From Chlorobiaceae bacterium (lineage in GTDB: Bacteria; Bacteroidota; Ignavibacteria; Ignavibacteriales; Ignavibacteriaceae), in contig PNNF01000001.1 in assembly GCA_013824085.1 (NCBI GenBank), positions 124,001 to 188,000 on the forward strand: 64,000 bases of DNA, given 5' to 3'. Shown one piece after another: positions 46,071 through 54,892 of the stretch (position 1 is its first letter; each line of letters begins with the position of its first letter). Position numbers and translations under genes: made by a program. The notes beneath the pieces are model-generated. The model did not search any database and had not been told where the DNA came from. It saw nothing but the letters and a program-made list of their open reading frames with translations.

Positions 46071-47139
46071 CAGATATCTTGTTAAACAATTTTTACAAAC
46101 TCTTTTGTTTGGTTTGCTTGCATTCACTCTAATTTTTGTTGTGATTGATATGATGGAAAATCTCGATGACTTCATCGATAAAGATCTTCCATTCACTTTG
46201 GTATTACAATATTATTTAGTCTTTACTCCTGAGATAATAAAATTGATGACTCCTGTTGCAGTTCTGTTTGGCTGTTTATTTACAACGGGAAGAATGGTAA
46301 ATCTTAATGAGCTTACATCAATAAAAGCAAGCGGTGTAAGTATGTATCGATTTATGACACCATTTTTTATTGTAACAATTATTATTTGTCTCATCTCCAT
46401 TTTCTTTGGAGGATATGTTGTGCCACAAGCAAACAAGAGTAAACTTCATATTGAAAATCATTATCTTCACAAAAGATTGGAGTTCAATAATAGTAATTTA
46501 TTTTTTCAAGATGCAAAAAATAGAATTGTGAATATCTCCTTTTATGATGAACGAAATCTGCAAGCAGTCAGAGTTGGAATTCAAGAATTCAATCCGAATG
46601 ATTTAACAAGAATGACTTATCGACTTGACGCTGAAAGAATAGTCTTTGATACGGTAAAAAATAGATGGATAGCTTTTAATGGAAGTGAAAAAGAATTTAA
46701 AGGAAAAGGCGAGATTGTTGCATTCTTTAGGGAGAAAGAAATTATGAACTTAAATTTTTCACCCGACGATCTTTCGTTCAAACAACAAAAGCCACAGCAA
46801 ATGAATTTAGAAGAACTCAGAAAATTAATTGATGAAAGAAAAAAATCTGGCAACGACCCAACAAGAATTGAAATAGAATACCACGCGCGATATTCATTCG
46901 CAATGGCAAGTCTCGTCTGCGTTCTTTTTGGACTTCCTTTTTCCGCAAATAAACGACGAGGCGGACTTGCACTTCAATTCGGAATTAATGTCCTATTAAC
47001 TTTTCTTTATCTCGGCTTCACTCAAATTTTTCAAGCCTTCGGAAAAAACGGATCACTAAATCCACTTCTCACTGCGTGGCTGACAAATATATTATTTCTT
47101 GTTGCAGCTTCAATCAATATTTTTAGAGTCAAACAATAA
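46057..47139 (+). CDS. LptF/LptG-type permease (YjgP/YjgQ family), second of a pair
   Basis: This 360-aa protein has the same layout as its neighbour: LILDRYLVKQFLQTLLFGLL start, FTPEIIKLMTPVAVLFGCLF, SIKASGVSMYRFM, a periplasmic domain and C-terminal MASLVCVLFGLPFSANKRRGG. Tandem LptF-LptG in one operon, overlapping by 14 nt, implies they assemble together with LptB and LptC encoded elsewhere. Its stop is 2 nt from the convergent outer-membrane protein gene. Confidence 0.93.
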   Translation: MLILDRYLVKQFLQTLLFGLLAFTLIFVVIDMMENLDDFIDKDLPFTLVLQYYLVFTPEIIKLMTPVAVLFGCLFTTGRMVNLNELTSIKASGVSMYRFMTPFFIVTIIICLISIFFGGYVVPQANKSKLHIENHYLHKRLEFNNSNLFFQDAKNRIVNISFYDERNLQAVRVGIQEFNPNDLTRMTYRLDAERIVFDTVKNRWIAFNGSEKEFKGKGEIVAFFREKEIMNLNFSPDDLSFKQQKPQQMNLEELRKLIDERKKSGNDPTRIEIEYHARYSFAMASLVCVLFGLPFSANKRRGGLALQFGINVLLTFLYLGFTQIFQAFGKNGSLNPLLTAWLTNILFLVAASINIFRVKQ

Positions 47140-47141
47140 AA

Positions 47142-48599
47142 TTAAAATCTCCACCTCGAGTCAACTGAGAATGAAATTTTATTAGAACTGTTAGGTGATG
47201 TAAGTGTTTGAAAGTTTGAAGATGCAAAATTTATTTCAAGCAAAGAAAAATCGAAACCTAATCCCAAGCCCCAACCAGTTTGCTGAGCACCACCAAAAGA
47301 GAATCCTGTTCTTAGTCCGACAACTTTTGTAATTGACCAATCAAAACCAAAAGACAATCGTCCAACTTTAGAATTTCTTAGTTGATTATTAAAACCTTGA
47401 TGATAGTCGATTCCAAATAATAATTCGCCAGGGAAACTTCCAGTGAATAATTTATCTACTTGCACACCGAATCCCAAATGCATTGCACTCGGCAGATCCA
47501 TTTCAACTTCGCCGATGTATTTACCGACTCCTTTTATATCATCTTCCATTTTATCAATTACCGAATCTCTGCGTTCGCTATTAGTCAAATCATCATTATT
47601 AAATTTGAATGAAGTTTGAGCAGTATATTCTGCAACATTATTGTTCCAACTAAAACTTCCTAAATCTGTGAATGACAAACCGAAAGAAAATTTTTCATTT
47701 ATCTTTCCTGCAATTCCGAAATCAACTGAAAAGCCCGAGCCAGCGGCTTCAGGAAAAGGAGAACTAAAACTTTTGTCATTCCCTTTTCTGTCAAAATCAT
47801 ATTCAAATCCAAAATCTGGTGAAACTGCTGCAACTCCTCTATATGCAACTTGTGCATCAATATATGCAGTTGAGTTTGAGACAAATTGTGAACGAATGTT
47901 TTCAAGAGAAGAATACATATATCCTCTAACAAAATTAAAACTTACTCCTGCAGAAAGTCTTTGCAAATATTCTATAATCGGTAAATTTTTTGTCAAATCT
48001 CTTGAGTATGACAAAGTATATTTTCTCAGCCACCAAGCTTTTGCTTCAGTATCATCAAAGGAATAAACTTTGTCAAGCTGATTTCCCCAAAATGCTAAAT
48101 CAATAAGTTGATTCGGAAAATTAGCCGATGCAGAAATCATATCGTTAATTGAAAAAGCAACTGCTCCAAAATTTTCACTCGGCTTAATCAATATTGCAAA
48201 GTGTTGTGTTGAGAGATCAACAAAAATATCTCTACCATTTTCAAAGAGTGATTTGAATCTTAATTTATCTTGCTCATTAAGCAGACGCGAAACATTATTT
48301 CCCGATGCATCCACAACTCCACCGAAGAAGTAATTATATTCATCAACAGTAAAAAATCCTGAGCCACCAATAAAATTCATTGCAGGCAATGGGAAGACAG
48401 TCATCAACTCGACTGTAGATGTAGCCAAAAAAATATTCGCGGGATTTTTTCCTATTGCGTTTAATCCAAATGATGTTGCGGTGTAAGTATTTCCCATCGC
48501 TGAACTAGTTGCTGTAGTTGATCCAACTGAACCTCCGCCTTGAGCATAAAGCATAGCAGAGAAAATAAAAACGATTGAAAAAACAATTAACTTTTTCAT
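47142..48599 (-). CDS. Outer-membrane beta-barrel protein (DUF5723/PorV-like), 485 aa
   Basis: A signal peptide ends at LYAQ (residue 19). The early segment SSAMGNTYTATSFGLNAIGKNPAN resembles the 'ARAMGMGGA...NPA' opening of PorV/FadL-like barrels in Bacteroidota. Alternating amphipathic strands run to the terminal ISFSVDSRWRF, ending in Phe as barrel proteins inserted by BAM do. Such proteins transport hydrophobic molecules or act with T9SS; the role here is unknown. It overlaps the upstream lipoprotein gene by 4 nt. Confidence 0.78.
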   Translation of the reverse strand: MKKLIVFSIVFIFSAMLYAQGGGSVGSTTATSSAMGNTYTATSFGLNAIGKNPANIFLATSTVELMTVFPLPAMNFIGGSGFFTVDEYNYFFGGVVDASGNNVSRLLNEQDKLRFKSLFENGRDIFVDLSTQHFAILIKPSENFGAVAFSINDMISASANFPNQLIDLAFWGNQLDKVYSFDDTEAKAWWLRKYTLSYSRDLTKNLPIIEYLQRLSAGVSFNFVRGYMYSSLENIRSQFVSNSTAYIDAQVAYRGVAAVSPDFGFEYDFDRKGNDKSFSSPFPEAAGSGFSVDFGIAGKINEKFSFGLSFTDLGSFSWNNNVAEYTAQTSFKFNNDDLTNSERRDSVIDKMEDDIKGVGKYIGEVEMDLPSAMHLGFGVQVDKLFTGSFPGELLFGIDYHQGFNNQLRNSKVGRLSFGFDWSITKVVGLRTGFSFGGAQQTGWGLGLGFDFSLLEINFASSNFQTLTSPNSSNKISFSVDSRWRF

Positions 48600-50644
48600 T
48601 CTGCCCCCTCAATTCTATATTGAATTTTTACAGAGCCACCGAGCTTAATGAAATCGGTAGTCCTAAAACTAACAGGTTGATTATTTGTTCCTGATGTATT
48701 TAATCTTACATTGAACAACAAATACTCCGCTTGAACTAATTTATCTACATCAGTTTGTGTCATCTGAATTGAAACTAATCTATTAGAAGGAGTAACTACT
48801 TTTCCATCGGCTCCAACAGAAGCAGCGGGAATTAAAATTGAACTATCTTGCGTTGCAGTAAGTGGTGGTAAATACATTAAAAATCTATTTGTGTTATCAT
48901 ATAATCGTCCAGTAAATTTAAGCTCAACTGGCAGTCCGTTGGTGAAATTTAGTTGTAGTTGTGAATTGGAGATGTTGCCTAAATTATCTTTATCATCGTT
49001 GCTGAAATCAAATTTTACAGAGTCTCTGAATGACCCCGATTGAATTCCAATTTTTAATGGAATTTCGATTGAAGCACTTCCTCTAACAATATCGCTACTT
49101 CTAATTGTTGCTTCTTGATAGTTGGGATTGACAACAACATTATTAACAACTGTTAAACTATCTGGAAGTCTTGATGAAAAAGAATTTAAGAATTGTGAAA
49201 GATCATTTCTATTTATTTGTATAACATTTTGTCCCGTTGATAAATCAGTAGTTGGAACAACTAAAGTTCTCGTAACATTTCCATTTGTTCCAATAATTCT
49301 TGTGTTCACACGAATTGGAATTTGGACAGTATTGTTAATGAAAATTTTTACATCAGGCTCACCGAAGTTAATATTAGTATAACCAAATCTGTCGCCAACT
49401 TCACCTAATTCTAAACTTACCGATGAACGAGTTTCAGCTAATGTAGTTGGTTTTATTCTGCCTGTAATTTCATCGAAGATGAGTTGAGACATATTTATCA
49501 ACGCCGAAATGCTGTCGGTCTTTGAGATTGTAATAACTTGATTGTTTCCCCTTGCTTGTGCAACAATGTTATAACTTATTCTATTTGATAATCCTGAACC
49601 AGAAGCAATTCTCCAACCCGCTAAATTTATTGGTCCAACTGTTGCACGAGAATTTGATCCGCTACTTCGACCAATGTTAATGACTGTTGAATAAGCTGTT
49701 CCATCAGTTCTTCTTAATTCAGGAAACGTTACAGAGAGTTGTAAATCAAGATCGATTCCATTATTAAATGTGAAAGTTGCTGTTCCGTTTTTGATATTAA
49801 TATTTCTATAAAATGTTGAATCATTCAAGACAAGACTACTATCTTTTCTAATTGGTTCTTGATCAGGCACGCGAGCTCGAACTTGTGATATCACAAAATT
49901 TTCAAATCTTGTAGTTATAGTTGTACTTGCATCAGGCGGAATCAATATAGAAACACCTGAACTACCAGGAGTAGAAAGTCTAATTTCCATATACATTGAG
50001 TCGGGTAACGTTTTACCAGCAAGATCAAAAACTAAATCACCAGTTGAATTTGCTGAAATTGCAAGCGGCGTTAATCTTGAAACTACGATTTGATGATTAT
50101 ATCCATTTCGTAAAATAATTCTATCGAGACTAATACTAAGTGGACCATTGTTATTGCTGATCGTAAATCTAATTTGCCCATCATCAAATCTTGCTTCCTG
50201 AAATTCATTAATGCGTTGAAAATTTTCAGTGACTTCTGCATTGTTAATAGGAGGAAAAATTACACTCTGTCCTGGCGCAAACCCCGTCCATCTTGCAATC
50301 CCAATAGAATTAACTATCGGTTGTGGATTATTTATTTTGATTGCACCCAACACGAATGAAAAATTTGTTTGGATAGGATCTATCTTTAAATTTTCTCCAA
50401 CAATTACTGAATCGATTTTTTGTGTTATCGCATAGTAGAGCAAATTATCTCTTGCAGGACCATAAGTCTTTATCGTTGTATCATCTTCAATTGCTTGCTG
50501 AATTGTGTACGTCGTATCAAGCAACGGCATATTGAGTTCTACATCCCAACTTGGTGCTATTGGCTCTTTAATATCACACCCAACAAAAGCAAAGAGTGTA
50601 AATAAAAAAAGAATAATTAAATTATAAACTGGTTTCCATATCAT
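48596..50644 (-). CDS. Large beta-rich surface lipoprotein (682 aa)
   Basis: Residues 1-24 carry a lipoprotein signal with FVGC as lipobox. The mature protein (IAPSWDVELNMPLLDTTYTI onward) is Ser/Thr/Asn-rich with alternating strands and repeated 'D-S-L/TV' patterns, suggesting several Ig-like or beta-sandwich modules. No enzyme motif appears. Translational coupling (4-nt overlap) to the outer-membrane barrel gene makes a joint complex plausible, as in barrel-plus-lipoprotein pairs of Bacteroidota. Family not recognised. Confidence 0.75.
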   Translation of the reverse strand: MIWKPVYNLIILFLFTLFAFVGCDIKEPIAPSWDVELNMPLLDTTYTIQQAIEDDTTIKTYGPARDNLLYYAITQKIDSVIVGENLKIDPIQTNFSFVLGAIKINNPQPIVNSIGIARWTGFAPGQSVIFPPINNAEVTENFQRINEFQEARFDDGQIRFTISNNNGPLSISLDRIILRNGYNHQIVVSRLTPLAISANSTGDLVFDLAGKTLPDSMYMEIRLSTPGSSGVSILIPPDASTTITTRFENFVISQVRARVPDQEPIRKDSSLVLNDSTFYRNINIKNGTATFTFNNGIDLDLQLSVTFPELRRTDGTAYSTVINIGRSSGSNSRATVGPINLAGWRIASGSGLSNRISYNIVAQARGNNQVITISKTDSISALINMSQLIFDEITGRIKPTTLAETRSSVSLELGEVGDRFGYTNINFGEPDVKIFINNTVQIPIRVNTRIIGTNGNVTRTLVVPTTDLSTGQNVIQINRNDLSQFLNSFSSRLPDSLTVVNNVVVNPNYQEATIRSSDIVRGSASIEIPLKIGIQSGSFRDSVKFDFSNDDKDNLGNISNSQLQLNFTNGLPVELKFTGRLYDNTNRFLMYLPPLTATQDSSILIPAASVGADGKVVTPSNRLVSIQMTQTDVDKLVQAEYLLFNVRLNTSGTNNQPVSFRTTDFIKLGGSVKIQYRIEGAE

Positions 50645-50690
50645 ATCTACTCCGAATTAATTTTATCACATAAGAATTAGTACGAACTAA

Positions 50691-51620
50691 TTACTTTATC
50701 AAAGTCATTTTTCTAGATAGAAAATAATCAGCACTTTTTATTTTATAAATATAAATCCCTGAACTTAAATTAGAGCCATCAAACTCAACTGAATAATTAC
50801 CAACTCCTTTTTTCTCGGAGACAATTGTTGCAACTTCAATACCAAGTATATTAAAAACTTTTATCTCTACAAAAGATTCTTTCGGGACAGAATAATTTAT
50901 GAGTGTTGTTGGATTGAAAGGATTTGGAAAATTTTGTGAAAGACTGAATGTTGAAGGGAGCGAATTCATTTCTTCTTTTGCATCTACTGTAATTCTTGAT
51001 CGCGAAGTCCCAATCAAACTTGAGAAATGAGCCATCCTCACCACGATACTATCATTGTTATTTATTGGAATTTGTAAGCCTTGATTTGTATAAACGCCAT
51101 TGCTCAAATAGAAAAATCCAAGACTGTCAGGAGCATTTGAAATTCCTAAATTGGACAACCAAGAATTGAATTGCGGGGTTTTCTTAAACACGAGATTAAA
51201 AAATTTCCCAGCATTAAAATTAAATGGTGAGCCAAGTGGATTAAGCGCATCAATATCGAAAACTCTAAATTCATAATTCAAAAAATAGGAAGCACTATTA
51301 AGAGGGTCGCCAATAAATTGTCCCGTTTGACAATTTATTCTGTCGAAAGTAAATCTTAAGAAAATATCTTGATTCAAAGCTGCGTTGTCAAAATAAAAAT
51401 AAGAAGACACGAATGCGTCATAAAGCTGCTGTGCTGAGGCAAATGGGGCTTGCAAAGTTTTTGGTTTTACAAAATATTTGGTTCCTTCAAAAACTGTATC
51501 TCTGTACACTTCTAGAGTTGTGTTGTCACATCTAATTCGAAGTGAGATAACTATTTTTTTTTGTGGAAAAATTTCTGATACAAAGAGCACTAACAAGCTA
51601 AGAAGTAAAACTTTTTTCAT
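50691..51620 (-). CDS. T9SS-secreted protein with C-terminal sorting domain (309 aa)
   Basis: A signal peptide (residues 1-19, ending FPQ) precedes an unrecognised N-terminal domain of about 210 residues. The C-terminal 80 residues are a type A T9SS sorting domain: FSLSQNFPNPFNPTTLINYS, VFNILGIEVATIVSEKKGVG, SGIYIYKIKS and the final RKMTLIK. Such domains are cleaved during export through the outer membrane and anchored to the surface. It lies 46 nt upstream of the surface lipoprotein and barrel genes and could be their passenger or partner (inference). Confidence 0.88.
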   Translation of the reverse strand: MKKVLLLSLLVLFVSEIFPQKKIVISLRIRCDNTTLEVYRDTVFEGTKYFVKPKTLQAPFASAQQLYDAFVSSYFYFDNAALNQDIFLRFTFDRINCQTGQFIGDPLNSASYFLNYEFRVFDIDALNPLGSPFNFNAGKFFNLVFKKTPQFNSWLSNLGISNAPDSLGFFYLSNGVYTNQGLQIPINNNDSIVVRMAHFSSLIGTSRSRITVDAKEEMNSLPSTFSLSQNFPNPFNPTTLINYSVPKESFVEIKVFNILGIEVATIVSEKKGVGNYSVEFDGSNLSSGIYIYKIKSADYFLSRKMTLIK

Positions 51621-51692
51621 CTATTCAATTACCTTCATTATTATAGATTGTTAATATATACAAAAGTATTTTTTATAACATATCCTGCATCA

Positions 51693-51732
51693 CAAAAAAA
51701 AATCCCGTCAAATTTTTTAGATCTGACGGGAT
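51693..51732 (-). terminator. Intrinsic terminator after the DUF3467 gene
   Basis: Read on the - strand, ATCCCGTCA (51732-51724) pairs perfectly with TGACGGGAT (51710-51702) and is followed by an unbroken T run. It ends the TPR-DUF3467 unit and insulates the T9SS cargo gene. Confidence 0.9.
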
Positions 51733-51753
51733 AAGAAAAAACGAAATGAAAAA

Positions 51754-52077
51754 TTAATTTACTTTTTCATTTTTCGATGGTGGCATAAATCCAAATTGTT
51801 GATCGGGCATTCCTTCAATTCTAATTTCACCAAATCTTTGTTCATACTTTTGGATATTATCTTTCAACGCGAGCATCAACATTTTTGCATGTTGTGGAGT
51901 TGAGATAATTCTTGCATGAACTTTTGCTTTTGGTGAACCCGGTACAATTCGAGTAAAATCAATAATGAACTCAGCTGGCGAATGTGTAATTATTGCAAGA
52001 TTGGAATAAATTCCTTCAGCTTCTTTTTCGCCAAGCTCGATATTAATTTGTTGTTGTTGAGGTTGATTCTCTGCCAT
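51754..52077 (-). CDS. DUF3467 family protein (107 aa)
   Basis: The pattern EGIYSNLAIITHSPAEFIIDF, FTRIVPGSPKAKVHARII, STPQHAKMLMLALKDNIQKY is that of DUF3467, a small widespread domain with no established function. The N-terminus is Gln-rich. Cytosolic, without signal peptide. It follows the TPR lipoprotein gene by 21 nt and ends at a strong terminator. Confidence 0.88.
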   Translation of the reverse strand: MAENQPQQQQINIELGEKEAEGIYSNLAIITHSPAEFIIDFTRIVPGSPKAKVHARIISTPQHAKMLMLALKDNIQKYEQRFGEIRIEGMPDQQFGFMPPSKNEKVN

Positions 52078-52098
52078 ATTATTTTCTATCTATTAAAT

Positions 52099-53283
52099 TT
52101 ATTTTCTAATTTTATCAGCTTTTTCAAAAGCATTTTTTGCGTCATCAAGCATACCTAATACTGAATAAACTCTACCGAGTAAATCCCAGATTACAGCATC
52201 ATCACTTTTTAATTGAACAAATTTTTCTAAATGAGGAAGCGCTAATCGATACTTCTCTTTTGATGCAACATTTTCTACGAACTCTTTTCTATCTTTATTT
52301 GCTTCATCAAATTCTTTTTGTATATGAGCACCCCATTTGACATAAGTAACTGCAATGTTATAAATCGCATTCAAGTATTCGGAATCAATTTCGAGAGCTT
52401 TTTTAAATTGTTCAGCAGCTTCACCAAATTGGTTATTGTTAAGTAAAACTACACCATAGTTATAACGATAGTTTTTATTTCCTGGTTCTCTTGCTACACC
52501 TTCTCTAAACGCTTCGAGAGCCACATCCATCTTGTTTGTAGCGATATAAGAATTGGATAAAAAGAGGAGAAGATCTGGATCATCTTTATGATATTTTCTT
52601 CCTTCTTCAAGAATTGCAACTGCTTTAAGAAAATATCCTTGTGCAGTTATACTATCAGCAACATTTTTTGTCTCTTCAAATTGCATTTGTGCAGTCGCAC
52701 CTTTGTTATAATAAATTTCACCGATGAATTTATATCCATCTAATGCTTTTTTTAGATCAATCAATTTTTGCAAAGGTGGAATAGCTTCTTCATATTTTCC
52801 CATGTTCATGTTTACAAAAGCTAAATTCTTGAATGCGTCAACTGAATCAGGTTCGATTTTAGTTGCGAGTGTAAATGCAACTGCTGATTTCTCATAAAAA
52901 ATTTTTGATGTGTCTGGGTCTTGAGCCTGTGTTGCTCTATTAAAGAAGTTCACACCTTCGTTAAAATAATTAGCCCAATAAAATGTTTTTGATCTTTGGA
53001 TATCTTGCGCAAATCTTTTGCTGATTGCTAATGATTTATCAAAGGCATCAATCATTTTTTCGATTTTTTGATTTTCGCCATGAACATATCCTAACAAATA
53101 AAATCCTTCATCGCTTCGGGGGTTATTTGTAATTTCTTTTAATAATACTTCTTCAGCTTTAACTAAATTTTTTTGCTGAATATATAATTTTGCACTTGTC
53201 AATTCAGTAGATGCACATTGATATCCTGTGAATGTCAAATACATAGCGACCAAAACTATTGGTAAAAAATATACTTTTTTCAT
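52099..53283 (-). CDS. TPR-repeat lipoprotein (394 aa)
   Basis: A signal-like start (residues 1-22) ends at TGYQC, an imperfect lipobox tolerated in this group. The rest is a chain of about seven TPRs (VEVLL-like units: GFYLLGYVHGENQKIEKMID, AFKNLAFVNMNMGKYEEAIP, KNYRYNYGVVLLNNNQFGEA, AVIWDLLGRVYSVLGMLDDA). A periplasmic scaffolding role is inferred. It forms a two-gene unit with DUF3467. Confidence 0.83.
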   Translation of the reverse strand: MKKVYFLPIVLVAMYLTFTGYQCASTELTSAKLYIQQKNLVKAEEVLLKEITNNPRSDEGFYLLGYVHGENQKIEKMIDAFDKSLAISKRFAQDIQRSKTFYWANYFNEGVNFFNRATQAQDPDTSKIFYEKSAVAFTLATKIEPDSVDAFKNLAFVNMNMGKYEEAIPPLQKLIDLKKALDGYKFIGEIYYNKGATAQMQFEETKNVADSITAQGYFLKAVAILEEGRKYHKDDPDLLLFLSNSYIATNKMDVALEAFREGVAREPGNKNYRYNYGVVLLNNNQFGEAAEQFKKALEIDSEYLNAIYNIAVTYVKWGAHIQKEFDEANKDRKEFVENVASKEKYRLALPHLEKFVQLKSDDAVIWDLLGRVYSVLGMLDDAKNAFEKADKIRK

Positions 53284-53437
53284 CCGTACTCCATTTTTAA
53301 TATAACTTAAGTAGTAAATTTACAGGATTATTAGAGTTAAAACAAGGAACTAAACAGACTTTTTATATAATTATCTTACTTTGAATTGTTTTTACAACTT
53401 TAATAAGATATTTTTACACTTAAAATTTGAAGGTAAA

Positions 53438-54526
53438 ATGAATACAGCACAAATCCTAAACAAAGTTCCCAAAGTATTGTTGCATGATCACCTTGATGGT
53501 GGGCTTAGACCAGAAACAATTATTGAGTTAGCCAAAGACTTAAAATATGAAAAACTACCAACTTCCGACTCAGGTGAATTAGCTGATTGGTTTCACAGAG
53601 GTGCGAATAAAGGAAATCTCGTCGAGTATCTTCAAGGCTTTGAACATACTTGCGCAGTTATGCAAACTAAAGAATCATTAACTCGTGTTGCTTACGAGAT
53701 GATGGAAGATATGAAAAAAGATGGCGTCTGTTATGTCGAAACTCGATTCTCCCCTGTCTTTCATACTTCTAAAGGTCTCTACAATGACGATATTGTAAAT
53801 GCAGTGTTGGAAGGATTAGAAAAAGGAAAAAATGATTTCGGAGTTGGTTATGGATTAATTATCTGCGGAATGCGGAACATGCAAAATACTCTCGAAATGG
53901 CTGAGCTCGCAATTAATTTTAGAGATCGCGGAGTTGTGGGATTTGATTTAGCTGGTGAAGAAGGCGGCTTCCCTCCTAAGAAACATCTGGAAGCTTTTCA
54001 ATTTATTCAGAGATCAAATTTTTTTATTACAATTCATGCAGGCGAAGCGTTTGGTAAAGAATCAATCTGGCAAGCTCTACAATGGTGTGGAGCTCATCGA
54101 ATTGGACACGGAACAAGAATTCTAGATGACCTCGTTATAGATCCCGATGGAAACGTTGTTGGACTTGGCGATTTAGCACAGTACATTTTAAATACTCGAA
54201 TTCCGATTGAAGTTTGTTTGTTGAGTAACGTTCACACTGGCGCGATTGATAAATTGGAAAATCATCCTTTCATAAAATTGTACAAAGCAAAATTTAGAGT
54301 TACAATAAATACTGATGATCGATTAATGAGTGATACAACTATGACTAAAGAATTTTTAACTGCGATTGATCTATTTAATTTATCCCTGGACGACGTCGAA
54401 AAAATTACTATCAACTCAATGAAATCAGCTTTCATCAATTATAATGAAAGATTAAATTATATCTATAAAATAATTAAACCCGGATTTCAAAAAGTCCGAG
54501 ATAATCTATTATCACTTAAAAAATAA
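53438..54526 (+). CDS. add: Adenosine deaminase
   Basis: The 362-aa zinc enzyme has HDHLDGGLRPETIIELA at the N-terminus (metal ligands), FDLAGEEGGFP, ITIHAGEAFG, HRIGHGTR and the INTDDRLMSDT block with the metal-binding Asp. It deaminates adenosine or a related nucleoside. The frame runs back to a TTG at 53381, but GAAGGT 3-4 nt before ATG 53438 and the family start support the latter. It is followed by a small unknown gene and hutU in the same direction. Confidence 0.94.
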   Translation: MNTAQILNKVPKVLLHDHLDGGLRPETIIELAKDLKYEKLPTSDSGELADWFHRGANKGNLVEYLQGFEHTCAVMQTKESLTRVAYEMMEDMKKDGVCYVETRFSPVFHTSKGLYNDDIVNAVLEGLEKGKNDFGVGYGLIICGMRNMQNTLEMAELAINFRDRGVVGFDLAGEEGGFPPKKHLEAFQFIQRSNFFITIHAGEAFGKESIWQALQWCGAHRIGHGTRILDDLVIDPDGNVVGLGDLAQYILNTRIPIEVCLLSNVHTGAIDKLENHPFIKLYKAKFRVTINTDDRLMSDTTMTKEFLTAIDLFNLSLDDVEKITINSMKSAFINYNERLNYIYKIIKPGFQKVRDNLLSLKK

Positions 54527-54552
54527 TATACAGGAAGAGCTCGTAAAAAAAT

Positions 54553-54891
54553 ATGGCAAAACAACTATTTAGAAATTATAATTTTGATTTTGATAAGAAC
54601 GAAAGAAAAATGATTGCAACTTTTGCTAAACAAGTAATCAGGCAAACAGAAGGAAATAATAAATATTATCAAGAGAATAAAGCATTCAATTCAATAATGC
54701 TAAAAGTGAATGAGAATGGTGAAACGGTAAAACTAACAAAAGATGAATTTTACAAATTGAAAAATCAACTTGAAATAAATGTAAAACATCTTGAAAAAAA
54801 AATGGATAAAAGTTGGTTTTTTATGAAATGGGTTTATAAATCGCTCTACTCAAATTATCGATCAATGTTGAAAAATTATTTTGAAGGTTAA
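54553..54891 (+). CDS. Hypothetical protein (112 aa), coupled to hutU
   Basis: A highly charged, helical small protein ([59 protein letters not shown]). No signal peptide, no cysteine and no family I can name. Its last codons (GAAGGT) provide the ribosome binding site for hutU, whose ATG begins 1 nt after this stop. It lies 26 nt after add. The tight packing argues that it is a real gene expressed with hutU. Confidence 0.75.
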   Translation: MAKQLFRNYNFDFDKNERKMIATFAKQVIRQTEGNNKYYQENKAFNSIMLKVNENGETVKLTKDEFYKLKNQLEINVKHLEKKMDKSWFFMKWVYKSLYSNYRSMLKNYFEG

Positions 54892-54892
54892 G

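Noticed and set aside
2163-53283. Search for CRISPR arrays, transposases, integrases or att-type direct repeats
   Set aside because: No regularly spaced repeats, no DDE or tyrosine-recombinase motifs and no tRNA-flanking duplication were seen; the tRNA pair at 16107-16285 is not followed by an integrase.
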